Positions 11,999 to 23,940 of a stretch of 64,000 bases of DNA are shown one piece after another. Origin of the DNA: Datura wrightii (lineage: Eukaryota; Streptophyta; Magnoliopsida; Solanales; Solanaceae). Both the position numbers and the translations under genes were made by a program. The stretch is taken from assembly GCA_035772735.1 (NCBI GenBank), contig JASDFA010000003.1, positions 61,066,501 to 61,130,500 of the forward strand, written 5' to 3'. The notes under the pieces were generated by a model. It did not search any database and was not told the DNA's origin. It saw only the letters and a list, made by a program, of their open reading frames with translations. How positions within the stretch are numbered: the stretch's first letter is position 1; each line of letters opens with the position of its first letter.

Positions 11999-13588
11999 TG
12001 ATCGTGGGCAAAAATAGCATGCCCGAGTGATACTTTATAACTTAGTTTTGCCTTGTTTATCTATTTATTTATATACATTTTCATACGATTTTATATAAAT
12101 GTGCATACATGTACTAACCAACATGATTAGTCTTTGTTTTTTAGGTTTTAATGAATTTGAGGAACTAATTCATAAGTTGGTGAAGTAGAGGAATGGAGTC
12201 AGGAGAAAATTGTGAAAGTCGGTAAAGAGCATGCCATGGCAAGGCTGGCCGCGCCAGTCAGCGTGCTACGCTGTGCGTGTGCCGCGCCCAGCGTCGTGCC
12301 ACGCCCATGCCAGGCACTCGAGAAGAGGCAGCAGGCAGGCAGGCTCCAGCGGGCCAGCGCCGTGCCACGCCAGGGGGGATGCGCGCCAGCAACAGCCTAA
12401 CGCGCTGCATGAGCAGCGTGTCACGCCGGCAGCGCGGAGACACTCAGCAGTTTAGGCATCCGGAGGCAATTTCCAGAGAGCCTCCGCGTTACCTCCGTGT
12501 CACGGAGGCAATGCTCCGCGATACACTCTGTGACACGGAGCCATTCCACGATAGGCTAAATTGTGCACATTTCTCATTTACTATAAATAGGTCCCTTAGC
12601 TCCTAAAAACATTTGGTCACGATTTTATTCTGGAAAACCACCTAGGAGTGAAGGGAGAAGTGGGAGAACTCATCTAGGGTTTGGCAAATTCCCTTCTCTT
12701 CTACCAATTCTTGTAAGTATGTTAATTTAGTTGTAGTTTCTTGTAGTTTTATGAACATGAATGGCTAGAACCCTTCCTCTAGGGTTGAAGCCATGAATTA
12801 TTAATGTGTTTTTATGAAATTGTGTTGGAATTAAGTTATTGATTGTTGTTTTGTCTTGCATTCTGGATTATTGGTTGTTTTTATGATTGATCACCAATGA
12901 AAACATACACGTTAACTTGGGCATTTGCTTGAGAAGGCATTTACCTAGGTCAGAACATGAGAATGTAAGGAGCTTGATTGTATCTGACGATATAATTTGT
13001 GTTCGGATAGATATATACCTAATGCCTGGCTTGGTTGATAAAACGGGATGATTTAGAGACCGACTTAGAATTATCACATCATCACTCGAAGAAGTAGTTG
13101 TGAGGCTAAGTTGAGTCGAATGATTAGGTGCACGAGAGTCCCTACTCATTTCCACGTAAACCACATCCACGTAATTAATTTCCCACGAACTAGAATTAGC
13201 ATCCTTGCTCACAATGATGCAGTGAGGCTAGTTTGTCGTGTTTAGAGGCTCGAAAGGCCCTGAACATGCAATTCTAATTATGTGAGACGACAATTGATAG
13301 TTTCATACTTAACCCATTGCAAGTCGTAATAGCGCATGATTATCTGGTTTTAACTCTATGTTGCTCCTAGAGTGAATTCAGAATATGTCATTGACCAAAA
13401 TTAGACTTAATTAAAACTTCTCGACAACTTCTATAATCGACATTTTCGGTGTTTAATATCACACTCTGAATAGATAGTTAGAGGAATGGGTCCAGTCCCT
13501 GTGGGTTCGACATTTCGGTTCTTAAAAAGAGCCACTATATTACTTGCACGACCCGTACGCTTGCGGTATGCGCGAAATGGGCCGACCA
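11999..13588 (+). repeat. Element B: 3' LTR
   Basis: TGATCGTGGG to GGGCCGACCA, followed by CTTGT. The palindrome is at 12496-12537 and TATAAATA at 12582-12589. It keeps the 13 bp missing from the 5' LTR end. Confidence 0.9.
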
Positions 13589-14692
13589 CTTGTATATCAA
13601 CTAAACAAGGTTGAAGGGTATATTTCTATCCTCATCATCAACTTCTATCCTTCAACAAATGGGACAAAGGGTCTTTGAATTCCTCTTTTATACTTACTTT
13701 TAACCCTTTTAGTTCCCTCTCTCGAGTTCAACCAAAATCCAATGAATTTATTCGAAAAGTGCTCAATCTAATGAATAAGCAATTAACATAAGTAAATATA
13801 AACAATCTTTAACGAAGAATCAATACTAGCAATAACCAGTCTATCAAACGTCAACCATCAACTATGGAGAAAACTCTAGAATGGGAGTTTAGCCACTCAT
13901 GTTCAAGTGGAAAGAAAGACATCATCATTCGAAGCATAAAACGATAGAGAAAAGAAGAAAAACCCAAGTTATGAACTTGTCTCTTCTTCAAAGCTGTGTT
14001 ACACACTCAATACGATCAAAAAAAATGATGTAAGATAGCAAACAAATGTTCTAGATGTTATATTTATAAGTGAGGCCTCAAATTACGTTTTCCCCCTTAA
14101 GTATTTCTTCAAAATCAGAAAAATTCCTACCGAAATAGATCTGGTATGCTGCACCACCTAGTGCCCCAAGTCTGGCTCAGTTTTCCTCTGAAGTTTGCTC
14201 TGGGTGCCCCACGCCAGCTAATACACCAAGGTGTCAGTCAAATTTCTAGGTATCCAGACACCTTTGGCGCACCACGCCATCCAAAGAACTATAGTGTTAG
14301 AAAGATTTCCTAAGTCTGGGATGCTTCGGCGAGCCACGCCATCCATCTCACCAAGGTGTTGATCAAATTTTCCTCCGAAGTCGGGGACCTGGCATGCCAT
14401 GCCACCTATAGAACCAACTTTTGTATGCAGATTTCTCTGATGTTTAGGGGTTGGCACGCCACGCCAGCCATCTCACCAGACCAACTTTCGCGAACTCTTC
14501 TTTTTTCACACCTTGAGTCATTTTTGAGTCCTTTTTCCATTGTTTCCTGCTCAAAACATCTAAAAATATTTCTTATCTCACAAAACTCAGATAAACATGA
14601 ATTTATGAATTTCATAAGGATTATGAACTCAAAACAAGATAAAATATTGGTAAAAACATGAAAAATGGGCATAAGTATATGCCCAACATCAC
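13589..14692 (-). repeat. Element C: 3' LTR, right piece
   Basis: Continues C's LTR after B. Read on minus it starts TGATGTTGGGCATATACTT (from 14692) and matches the E-type arrangement. TATTTATA at 14061-14068 is the minus-strand TATA box, with a tandem repeat block upstream of it at 14147-14480. Confidence 0.7.
14147..14480 (-). repeat. About 62-bp tandem repeats in the U3 of C
   Basis: Five to six degenerate units whose GGCGCACCACGCCA-like core recurs at about 14205, 14266, 14328, 14391 and 14453 (spacing 61-63 bp), often followed by CACCAAGGTGT. The block lies just upstream (minus strand) of the TATA box. Confidence 0.7.
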
Positions 14693-16432
14693 CAACCCAC
14701 ACTTAAACCATTGTTCGTCCTCGAACAGTCCTCAATTATATGCATAAATTCATCTTTTCTCATCACTTGTCACCTCTATCAATTCTCACTCAACCAACTA
14801 GCATAAAACATATGATTATGTGGTTCATCAGCTTATAGCAATTCACATCAAGTGCATACAGAGTTTTTACTTTCAAGACTACACAACTTCAATAACCAAC
14901 TCATCTTTTCAAAATAAGGCCAACATGATTAAATATGAAATGTTACACATGTAGTACACCGACTTAGACATCTTGTGCCCCTCACTTTTAGTAATGTTTC
15001 TCTCTCAAATTATCAATGCAAAACATAGAAAATAATAAGCAAGGAACACTCATGCTCATAAATAATGTATTATACATATGTCATATACCATAAGCTTTCC
15101 CTTCATGTACATTTAGACAACATAATTGTTTCAAGAGATTAAGATCACGAGGACTTTCTTGGTTGTAATGTCTGTTAATGGATGGGTGGGAATGATTTTT
15201 CTTTGATAGTGACTACCACCCCAAGCACTTTAAGAAATTTTTCATCTTGTGAATCCACCACTTTCTCCTTTATTGTTCACCCTTCATTTCACTAACCCTT
15301 TTTCTTTTCTTTTCATGCCCCTTTATTCACTAGTTGACCACTAGTTTTTCTTATAATCTCATAAAAAATAATCAACCATTAAAATCTTTTATGAATGATC
15401 TAGGATCAAGTAGACAACATATTTTGTGGGCACCCCTCTTCTCTTTCCTCTTCTTATCATCCACACGTTTTTCCTTATTTCCTTTCCCTTAACTTCTTCT
15501 ACCTCGGTGGACTCCTCATTCTTAACTCCTAAAGTTCCAAGACTCTTTTGGATCAAAAATTTTGGAGGTCACGCAACAAAAGAGAATAGGCTACTTTTGT
15601 GGCTAAGAAAAGTATAAGGCTTATGACTCAAGGGGGTTAACTAGGGAAAATGTTCAGGAGGGTAAAACAAGAATGAGAAACATGTTTTTTTTTAAAAAAA
15701 CCACCTTAATCATCTCCTAACTATTTAAAAACTAGCCATCCGACATACACTAAGGCAAGTTCTAGATGCTCCATTATGTACAAAACACAACAATTAAGCT
15801 CACCTCTCATGGCATCAAGAATCTAGTTGATTTCCTACAACTACACATTCATACAATCACATTGAATGACATTTTTCATTATTAAGCCCTAAGAGTATCT
15901 TGAGTCGAGTTAAAGAACTTTATGTGTCTCTCATGGAATTCTCACTTATGCAATTAATATGACCACTTCATTGACTCTAGCATAGCATCTAAGTAGAATG
16001 TCAAAGAGCACAAAAGTGGATGATATAAGACTCAATCTTAAAAATAAAAAAATATGACTAATTTTTCCTCAAGAAGGTCGTCATCCGTCCATCATTGGGA
16101 AGGGTCACTACTCTATGATGACAAAAACAAAAAAAATTGACTCTAAACTAAACCAAACAAACATACTACAAAAGACAAACAAATCATCACAAACATAACA
16201 AGGCATCATCAAGGTTCACAGTCATCAACATTACTATCTATTACAAACTAGACCTAATCAATCACAGAGCTACTACCACAAGGAATGAAAAATAATGCTA
16301 CAACCTACTACGAATTTATCAAAGAAAGAGTAAACAGGAAATCTTTCCTCCATCCCACACTTAAACAGTGCACACTACCCCTAGTGCATAAACAAATAAT
16401 AAGTAGGTAGAGAAAAAGAGCTTTTTGGGTCT
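14693..16432 (-). other. Element C: PPT, pre-PPT hairpin and 3' UTR
   Basis: On minus, the tract TTAAGTGTGGGTTGG abuts the LTR, preceded by the hairpin TTGTTCG/CGAACAG with AGGA loop (14711-14728). An internal tract copy lies at 16352-16362, straight after the env-like ORF. The conserved block around 16065-16110 reads GATGGACGGATGACGACC on minus. No ORF was recognised in 1.7 kb. Confidence 0.7.
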
Positions 16433-16799
16433 CTAAGCACAGTTGTGATCATCTGGATTATACTCCTGATCATCATCATCATCTTCGTCATCAACCTACA
16501 TGGCTCCTATAGTAGTATCTTCCTCCTCATCATTGTCCAAGTCATCAGCCCCATCAGTAAGCACTGTGGCCTCGTCATCGTCCAATGGCTCCTCAAAAGC
16601 TGGTCCCACTCTTCACATCAGCATTGCACTCTTAGTGAGTGGGTATCGCTTCTTCAGGGCTGACATCTCCTTAGTGGCAAGTCGACCTCTGATCCTCAGC
16701 TGCTAGTCTAGAATCTCGAACATGTGTTTTCTTCGGTTATCATCCCGATCCTGGCGATCAACAGTGACGTGGAGCTGTCAAAGTGATGGGCTCCTTAAT
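16433..16799 (-). pseudogene. Element C: env-position ORF, C-terminal piece
   Basis: The minus-strand frame ends at the stop 16433-16435 after an acidic D/E-rich tail, as do the E and H homologues, and includes the LRIRG motif that matches LRIGGRP of E. It contains in-frame stops. It is interrupted on its N-terminal side at 16799 by Tekay element D; the frame continues at 26122. The function of this plant family is unknown; the position after pol is that of an env-like ORF. Confidence 0.7.
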
Positions 16800-18938
16800 T
16801 GTTTTACCCCAAAAGCCTAAAGATTAGACTCGAGAGTTGAAAAGGAGAAAATTTTAAATTTGGCATAATTCACAGAACGGGTCGTGATGTCACTCGTGGG
16901 GATAGACCATGAATCATGGGATGACTTGTGTGAGGCTCAGGATGTGACTTTGAAATTTAGGATTTAAGGTCCCCATGGACATGATCACCAGTCCTAGTCA
17001 GACCCCTCAACTCGTTGAATCAATCATGGGAAGTGGTGATTGATAATGAGAAGGGAGAAGGCAGTGTACACCAAGGAAGGACCCCATGAATTGTTGTCAG
17101 TCACCATGATTCGTGGGATGGGTAATGGCCAATAGGGGGAAATTATGTGAAATTTAGGGCACTGCATGTGACGGATGATGCCTAGTGTGGACTGACGAGC
17201 AGTTATTTTATATGAAATAATTAAGGGCATTCTCATCATTTCTATGCTCTAAGGTCCTATACTACGTCATTTTAAGTTATATTCAGAGTGTATTAGGATA
17301 GATTAAGTCATTCTAACTTATTCAAAACCCATGCATGAAAGTTAAAGAGAGTTAGAGAGGAGATCAGGCCTTAGCCCTTCCAATTCTTCTCAAATCCTTC
17401 TTGGGCAATCAGGAAAGTGTGAGAATCAACTATAAGCAGGTATGTAGGGTTATGAATGGGTGAATCAGTTCTCACCCATGCCCAAACTCTCTCTAAATCA
17501 TGAAATTCCTATAATGATTCTATGGGGGTTTAAACCAAATGCATGAAATTTTGAATTCTCTACATTGGTATGATCTAAATGAGTTATTATAATGAATTAT
17601 GAATTATGGGCAATTTTTACGTTGTTTTCCAAAAAAATCATGTTTCAAGCTTTTTAAAATAAAAATGCCCATTTATGAAAAGTTTAGGAAAGTAAAGATT
17701 TATGATGAATATTCATGTATGATGAAGTATTGATGATGAAATGCATATTTTTAAGTTACCCATGTTTATAGTCATGTGTTCAAGTGAATTAAGTATTTTA
17801 AAGCATGTTAAAGTATTGGACAATGCCCACATGTTCAAGTATGATTTATGATTTACGAAATGAATTTCATGATTGATCAATTTATGATATTGGCCGATTA
17901 AAAGGCCCTTGATTCATAGCTAATCATGTATGAAAAGGGGATCAATGATGTTAAATGTTTATTTAGCCATGAATCTCATGAATGATATTTATGATTTACA
18001 TATGAGCTTAATGTGCATGTTTTTGGGAGCAATGTCTAGCACCGTGTAGCCCAGCGTTCAAAGGGCTACGCAGGTGTCTCATAACTATGTGCCACCGTAG
18101 GCTCATAATGATACATTACAATGTTAATGGGTCCCTATCTCGTGCTATCACATAATGCACGTCCCTTGCCTGGCGGGCCAGGGACGATTCTGCCCACTTG
18201 AGTGAGATAGTTGGGGCATCCTGTAAGGCTCCACTATGATGGTGTCAGTTATGACGAGTCCTCCCATTGTTCTGCATGTTTTATTGCATTATTATATTTA
18301 TGTTATTTTAGCTTAAGTGATGATTTATAAAGTTTCTCTTACTATTATGATAATGAATGGATTACGAATGATTTGAAAACATTGAGCCTTATGTTATCTT
18401 ATGATATTTATGTTATGAGCATGTTGTTCCACTCTTATGATTTCTTATGAGATTTTATGTATTTTAAATGTCCATTTTACTTACCTTAGATACTCGGTAC
18501 ATTCCATGTACTAACTGTATACTCTATGTTGTATTGTTTCATGATACAGGCTTCGATCTTCAACCCCAGCACTGTCATTAGCCCGTCTTGGAGATTAGCA
18601 TCTAGCTCTTTGGTGAGTCCTCATTCTCCGAGGACCAATTTGATATCAGTTATCTTTTCATGCTCAGTTTTTTTTTCCAGACTTGCCGAGTTAGTTGGGG
18701 GTGTTGTCCCATCAACCCATCAGATATGTTAGAGGGTTTCAAACCATGTATAGTATCCAGCTGTTATGTATGAGTTACGTTCCGCTCTATATGTATGTCA
18801 TGGTTATTCTTCCACTATGTTATTAGTATTCTCTTTTATTGATTAAGTTAGATGTATGCTCATGCCATGGGTCGACTTGGAGTCTCTCGGGGCTCCTTGT
18901 CCCGTGTTACAATCCGGGTCTACGTTCATGTCTCGAGA
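16800..18938 (+). repeat. Element D: 5' LTR
   Basis: Homologous along its length to 23941-26121 but visibly diverged. The terminal TG is kept and the end reads CTCGAGA where the 3' copy has GTCGTGACA. The paired CACGAGTCGTGG-type sites of the 3' LTR are largely lost here. Confidence 0.85.
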
Positions 18939-18942
18939 AACT

Positions 18943-18954
18943 TGGTATCTGAGC
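18943..18954 (+). promoter_or_regulatory. Element D: primer-binding site (initiator tRNA-Met)
   Basis: TGGTATCTGAGC matches the tRNA-iMet complement TGGTATCAGAGC at 11 of 12 bases, 4 bp after the LTR. This primer is typical of Tekay and contrasts with the tRNA-Asp primer of the Athila elements here. Confidence 0.85.
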
Positions 18955-19147
18955 AATAGATTTGAAGTGTCCTAGGGTGTCTGAAAGCCGCATTGAGTAG
19001 AGTCTTCTTCATGGGTGTGAAGTGCACCACACTTATGACAATGAGGCTATGAGACATTTAGGAAATGTACCCTTCTTTCATGATCTATGCCGTGTGATGA
19101 GATGTCTCCCTATCCTTCTAATTTGTGTTATTCGCGATTGCAGAATC

Positions 19148-22100
19148 ATGGCTCTCCATAGAGTCAATGGTAGAAGGAATGGGAATGGAGACGGTCACGA
19201 GGATGGCAATGGAAACGGTCACCAGCAGGCCCCACCAGTCCAGGAGCACTATGCACCAGAGCCGGTGCCCATGCTGAATTTCAGCAGCCATTTCAGATTC
19301 TTGCACAGGCCTTGACCGCTCAGGTCAATCAATAGGAAGTTGCGCATGTCCTGCAAAATGATAATGCAACAGTGAATCGATTCAGGGATTTCTTGAGAAT
19401 GAACCCATCAGAGTTCCTCGGGTCAAAAGTAGATGAGGACCCGCATGAGTTCATTGACAAGATTGTGAAGATCACCTAGGTCATGAGGGTGAATGGGGTT
19501 GAGTGTGCTGAGTTGGCCTCATATCAGTTGAAAGGGGTCGCATACATCTAGTTTCGACAATGGAAAGATAGTATGGCCGTCAGAGCAGGCCCTGTCACTT
19601 GGGAGGAGTTCCATGTTGCGTTCCTATATTGGTTCGTCCCTCGTGAAATGAGGGAGTTGAAGGTAGTCGAGTTCATGAATCTTAAGCAGGGGAGAATGAC
19701 GGTATAGGAGTATGCCCTTGAGCCCACTCGCTTGTCAAAGTACGCCCCAGAGTTAGTGGTTGATTAGAGGGAACGAGTGAGTAAGTTTATTCATGGCGTG
19801 GCGAGCTACTTAGAAAAAGATTGCAGGAACGATGTGCTCCACCAGGATATGGATTTCCCTCGGATAGTCTTGTATGCCCAGCAGATGGAGGCGGCACATG
19901 TGAGGGAGAGAGGCAAAAGTGCCTAGATAGATAGCTATAGGTTTACTCAACAGAGATCCGACAGTGGTCATTGCCCTCAGATTCAGCAGAGGTCACTAAC
20001 TCTAGCACCATCATCAGCTAGTGTTCCATCTAGACCCAAGGGTGATCAGAGGAGCAGGGCCTCAGGTTCGAGGGATCAGAGGGGCATGCAGGTAAAGCAC
20101 ACCTTTCCAGCTTGCGGGAAGTGCGGCAAAAGTCATGCCGGGGAGTGCTTGCTCGACTCAGATATTTGTTATGGGTGCGGTAGATCCGACCACATGCGCT
20201 GAGCATGTCCATTTTCTAGATAGGATGATGATAGAGGTCGTGCACAAACTACCAAGTTAGCAGAAGCTCCAGCATGTTCAGCTCTGCAGGGCGCTCGCAT
20301 CGCGCCAGGAGCAGGAGACTTCACCGGATATGGTTACGGTTATGTTACAAGTGTTTCACCTTGATGCTTATGCTTTGTTAGATCCAGGGGATACCTTGTC
20401 TTTTGTGACACATTTTATTGCTAGTAGCTTTTTAGACAATCCCGAAATTCTGTCAGAACCATTCTCAGTCTCTACTCCTGTTGGTGATTCAGTGTAGCTA
20501 GGCTGGCGTATAGAAGTTGCCCGATCACAGTATTGCATAAAGTCACCTCCGCAGACCTTGTAGACTTAGTGATGACTGACTTTGATATTATTCTCGACAT
20601 GGATTGGTTTTATGCATGTTATGCTTCTGTTAATTGTAGAAACCATATGGTGGAGTTCCGCTTTCTGCGTGAGTTAGTCTTGGAGTGGAAGGGTAGTTCG
20701 GTCGTGCCTATAGGTATCTTTATTTCCTATCTTAAGGCCAGAAAGATGATTTCCAAAGGTTGTGTGTATCATCTAGTTAGGGTTAAGGATGTTGAGTTCG
20801 AGACCCCGACTATCCAGTCAGTCCCGGTAGTATGTGAGTATCCAAAAAAGTATTCCCTGATGATTTACTAGGTGTTCCTCCCGAAAGGGAAATTTATTTC
20901 GGTATTGACCTTCTTTCGGACACATATCCTATATCTATTCCTCCCTATAGAATGGCTCTAGCTGAGCTAAAAGAGTTGTTGGAGCAGTTGAAAGATCTCT
21001 TGGATAAGGGTTTCATCAGACCAAGCAAGTCTCCATGGGGTGCACCAGTTCTATTTGTCCAAAAAAAAGAATGGTTCCCTTCAGATGTGCATTGATTATC
21101 GGCAATTAAACAAGGTTACCATCAAGAACAGGTATCTTCTACCCAGGATTAATAATCTATTTGACCAACTTCAGGGTGCCAAGTGTTTTTCGAAGATAGA
21201 TCTCAGATCCGGGTACCATCATCACAGATTCGTAAGGGTGACATCCCGAAGAGAGCCTTCAGGATGCGGTATGGTCATTATGAGTTTGTAACTATGTCTT
21301 TTGGACTAACAAATGCACCTGCAGCTTTCATGGACTTAATGAATATGTTGTTCAAGCTATATATAAACATGTTCATGATCATGTTCACTGATGACATCCT
21401 TATATACTCACGAGGCGAGGAGGAGCATGCCTCTCACTTGAGGGTGGTGTTGCAGACTTTGAAACATCGTCAATTGTATGCAAAATTCAGCAAATGCAAG
21501 TTTTGGTTGAATTTGGTGGAGTTCATGGGTCACGTAGTGTCTAGTGAAGGTGTGCAAGTAGACTCTTAGAAGATAGAGGCAGTGAAGAATTGTACTAGAT
21601 CAGTGAACCCTTCAGAAATCAGGAGTTTCTTGGGCTTAACTAGCTACTATCGGAGATTTGTTAAGGGGTTTTCATCTATTGCAGCCCCATTGACTAAACT
21701 AACCCAGGAGAAGGTAAAGTTCCAATGGTCTGAGGCTTGTGAGAAGAGCTTCCAAGAATTGAAGACTCGACTCACCTCAGCACCGGTGTTAACCCTACCC
21801 GAGGGCACTGATGGGTTCGTGGTGTATTGTGATGCTTCAAGGATCGGACTTGGGTGTGTATTGATGCAGCACGAAATGTTATAGCATATGACTCTAGACA
21901 ACTGAAAGTTCATAAGACGAATTACCCGACCCGTGATCTTGAATTGGCCGCGGTGGTATTCTCCTTAAAGATATGGCGACATTATTTGTACGGGGTCCAC
22001 GTGGATGTGTTTACGGATCATAAGAGTCTACAATATGTGTTCACTCAAAAGAATCTCAATCTTCGGCAAAGAAGGTGGTTAGAGCTACTTAAGGACTACA

Positions 22101-23695
22101 ATGTGAGCGTGCTTTACCATCCGAGCAAGGAAAATGTAGTAGCAGACACACTTAGTAGACTCTTCATGGAAAGTGTGTCCCATGTGGTTGGGAGTTCAGT
22201 TGGTTGACTCGACTTATGGAGGTATTATTGTTCAGATCGGATCAGAATTGTCTTTGGTGATTGATGTAAAAGCCAGACAAGATGAGGACCCGATTTTGGT
22301 AAAATTAAAGGAAGATGTTCACAACCAGAAGGTAGAGGTATTCTCCAAAAGGGGAGATGGTGTGCATCGATACCAGGGTCTCTTATGTGTTCCAAATGTT
22401 GATGATACGAGAGACCGAATGTTGCATGAGGCTCATGGATCCAGGTATTCTATACATCCAGGTGCCACCAAGATGTACCGTGACCTACGGGAAGTCTATT
22501 AGTGGAATGGTATGAAGAAGGACATAGCAGAATTTGTGGCTAAGTGTCCAAATTGTCAACAGGTGAAGGTTCAGCACCAAAGACCAGGAGGTGTGCTCCA
22601 AGACATTTGCATCCCTACTTGGAATTGGGAAGAGATCAATATGGACTTTTATAACAGGTTTTCCTCGTACTTGCAGAAAGTATGACTCCATTTGGGTTAT
22701 TGAAGACAGGTTGACCAAGGCAGCTCATTTTCTAACGGTCAAAACTATCGATTTAGCCAAATATTATGCTAAATTATACATTCCGGAGTTGGTTCGATTG
22801 CATGGAGTTCCCTTTTCCATCATATCAGATAGAGGTACTCAATTTACATCTCAGTTTTGGAGATCTTTTCAAAAGGGACTTGGCACTCAGGTCAAGCTTA
22901 GCACAACATTTCACCCGCAAACAGATGGTCAGGTGGAGAGGACTATTCAGAATCTTGAGGATATGTTGAGATCCTGTGTTATTGATTTCAAGGGTAGTTG
23001 GGATGATCATTTTCCTCTCATTGAGTTTGCATACAACAACAGCTACCATTCTAGCATCCAGATGGCTCTGTTTGAGGCTCTCCATGGGCGGAGATGTAGA
23101 TCGCCTATCGGTTGGTTTGAAGTTAGTGAGGCTACCTTGATAAGTCCAGATTCAGTCTACGAGGCTATGGAGAAAATTCATTTGACAAGGGAAAGGTTGA
23201 AAATACCTCAAATTCATCAAAAGTCCAATGCAGATGTGAGAAGAAGAGAACTTGAGTTTGAAGTTGATGATTGGTTATTTCTAAAGGTGTCTCTAATGAA
23301 GGGAGTGATAGGGTTCGGAAAGAAGGGGAAACTTAGTCCCCGCTATGTCGGCCCGTACTGAATTATGAAATGAGTTGGCAAGGTGGAATATGAATTAGAG
23401 TTTCCCTCCGAATTAGCTTCTGTGCATCCTGTATTCCATGCTCTTAAAGAAGTGTTTGGGTGATCCAGCTCTAGTTGTCCCGATGGACAGTGTCGGGGTG
23501 AAAGACAGCCTTAGTTATAAGGAGGGTCCGGTGCAAATACTGGATGATCAGGTTCAAAGGCTAAGGAACAAGGAAGTTGCTTTAGTTAAAGTGTTATGGA
23601 GGAATCAACATGTTGAAGGAGATACGTGGGAAGCTGAAGCAGAAATGATGGCTAGATACCCACATTTATTCTCTACCAGCTCAATTTCAACTTGA
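19148..23695 (+). pseudogene. Element D: chromovirus Gag-Pol polyprotein, degenerate
   Basis: Order along the region: an N-terminal low-complexity stretch (from the ATG at 19148), capsid-like Retrotrans_gag (19380-19920, FLRMNPSEFLGSKVDEDPHE), zinc knuckles (20118-20215: CGKCGKSHAGEC, then CYGCGRSDHMR), a badly worn protease (about 20300-20650), reverse transcriptase (20880-21569, CIDYRQLNK, then MSFGLTNAPAAFMDLMN and the catalytic FTDDIL), RNase H (21600-22170, YCDASRIGLG, FTDHKSLQYVF), integrase (22400-23361; zinc finger HEAHGSRYSIHPG, then D-D-E with ISDRGTQFTSQFW and HPQTDGQVERTIQNLEDMLR), and a chromodomain-like end (23490-23695, WRNQHVEGDTWEAEAEM). Multiple TAG codons stand where the family has CAG, and there are several frameshifts. 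Confidence 0.9.
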
Positions 23696-23907
23696 GGTAC
23701 CAGTTTTTGCCCTAGTACCCTAGTTAGTTTTCATGTTCATTTCATGTGCCCAAGTTTCTTTTATGTATATGGATGTATGTATGATTCATGAATTCAGTTT
23801 AGCTATGTAGCTTGAATCGGAGATAGTCATTCCATTAGTTTTCGGCTTAAATGATCAGTATTTGAGTTTGATGATTGCATTTTTTTCTTTTATGTATGAT
23901 TTTCAAC

Positions 23908-23940
23908 ATTCGAGGATGAATTTTACCAAGGGGGAGATAT
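23908..23940 (+). promoter_or_regulatory. Element D: AGGA hairpin and polypurine tract
   Basis: ATTCG-AGGA-TGAAT (23908-23921, closing G:T wobble) precedes AAGGGGGAGATAT (23928-23940), which abuts the 3' LTR. The AGGA-loop hairpin parallels the one in the Athila elements despite a different purine tract. Confidence 0.7.

Larger units (their letters stand above)
5961..13588 (+). mobile_element. Element B: non-autonomous Athila-type element with gag-protease only
   Basis: Complete element of 7.6 kb with LTRs 5961-7536 and 11999-13588, starting TGATCG and ending CA, flanked by the 5-bp duplication CTTGT (5956-5960 and 13589-13593). Inside are a tRNA-Asp primer site, a degenerate gag-protease reading region, the AGGCAA hairpin, a long 3' UTR, the AGGA hairpin and the polypurine tract. 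No reverse transcriptase, RNase H, integrase or env-like ORF is present; the sequence passes from just after the protease to the 3' UTR in about 300 bp. By hand I count roughly 70 LTR differences (about 4-5%) plus a 13-bp length difference at the LTR end. It would depend on another element's pol. Confidence 0.9.

Noticed and set aside
14147..14480. CRISPR-like regular repeats
   Set aside because: Plant LTR context, degenerate units and related spacers; it is a promoter tandem repeat.
16445..16706. Ser/Ile-rich + ORFs resembling membrane segments
   Set aside because: Antisense of the acidic C-terminus of C's env-position ORF.
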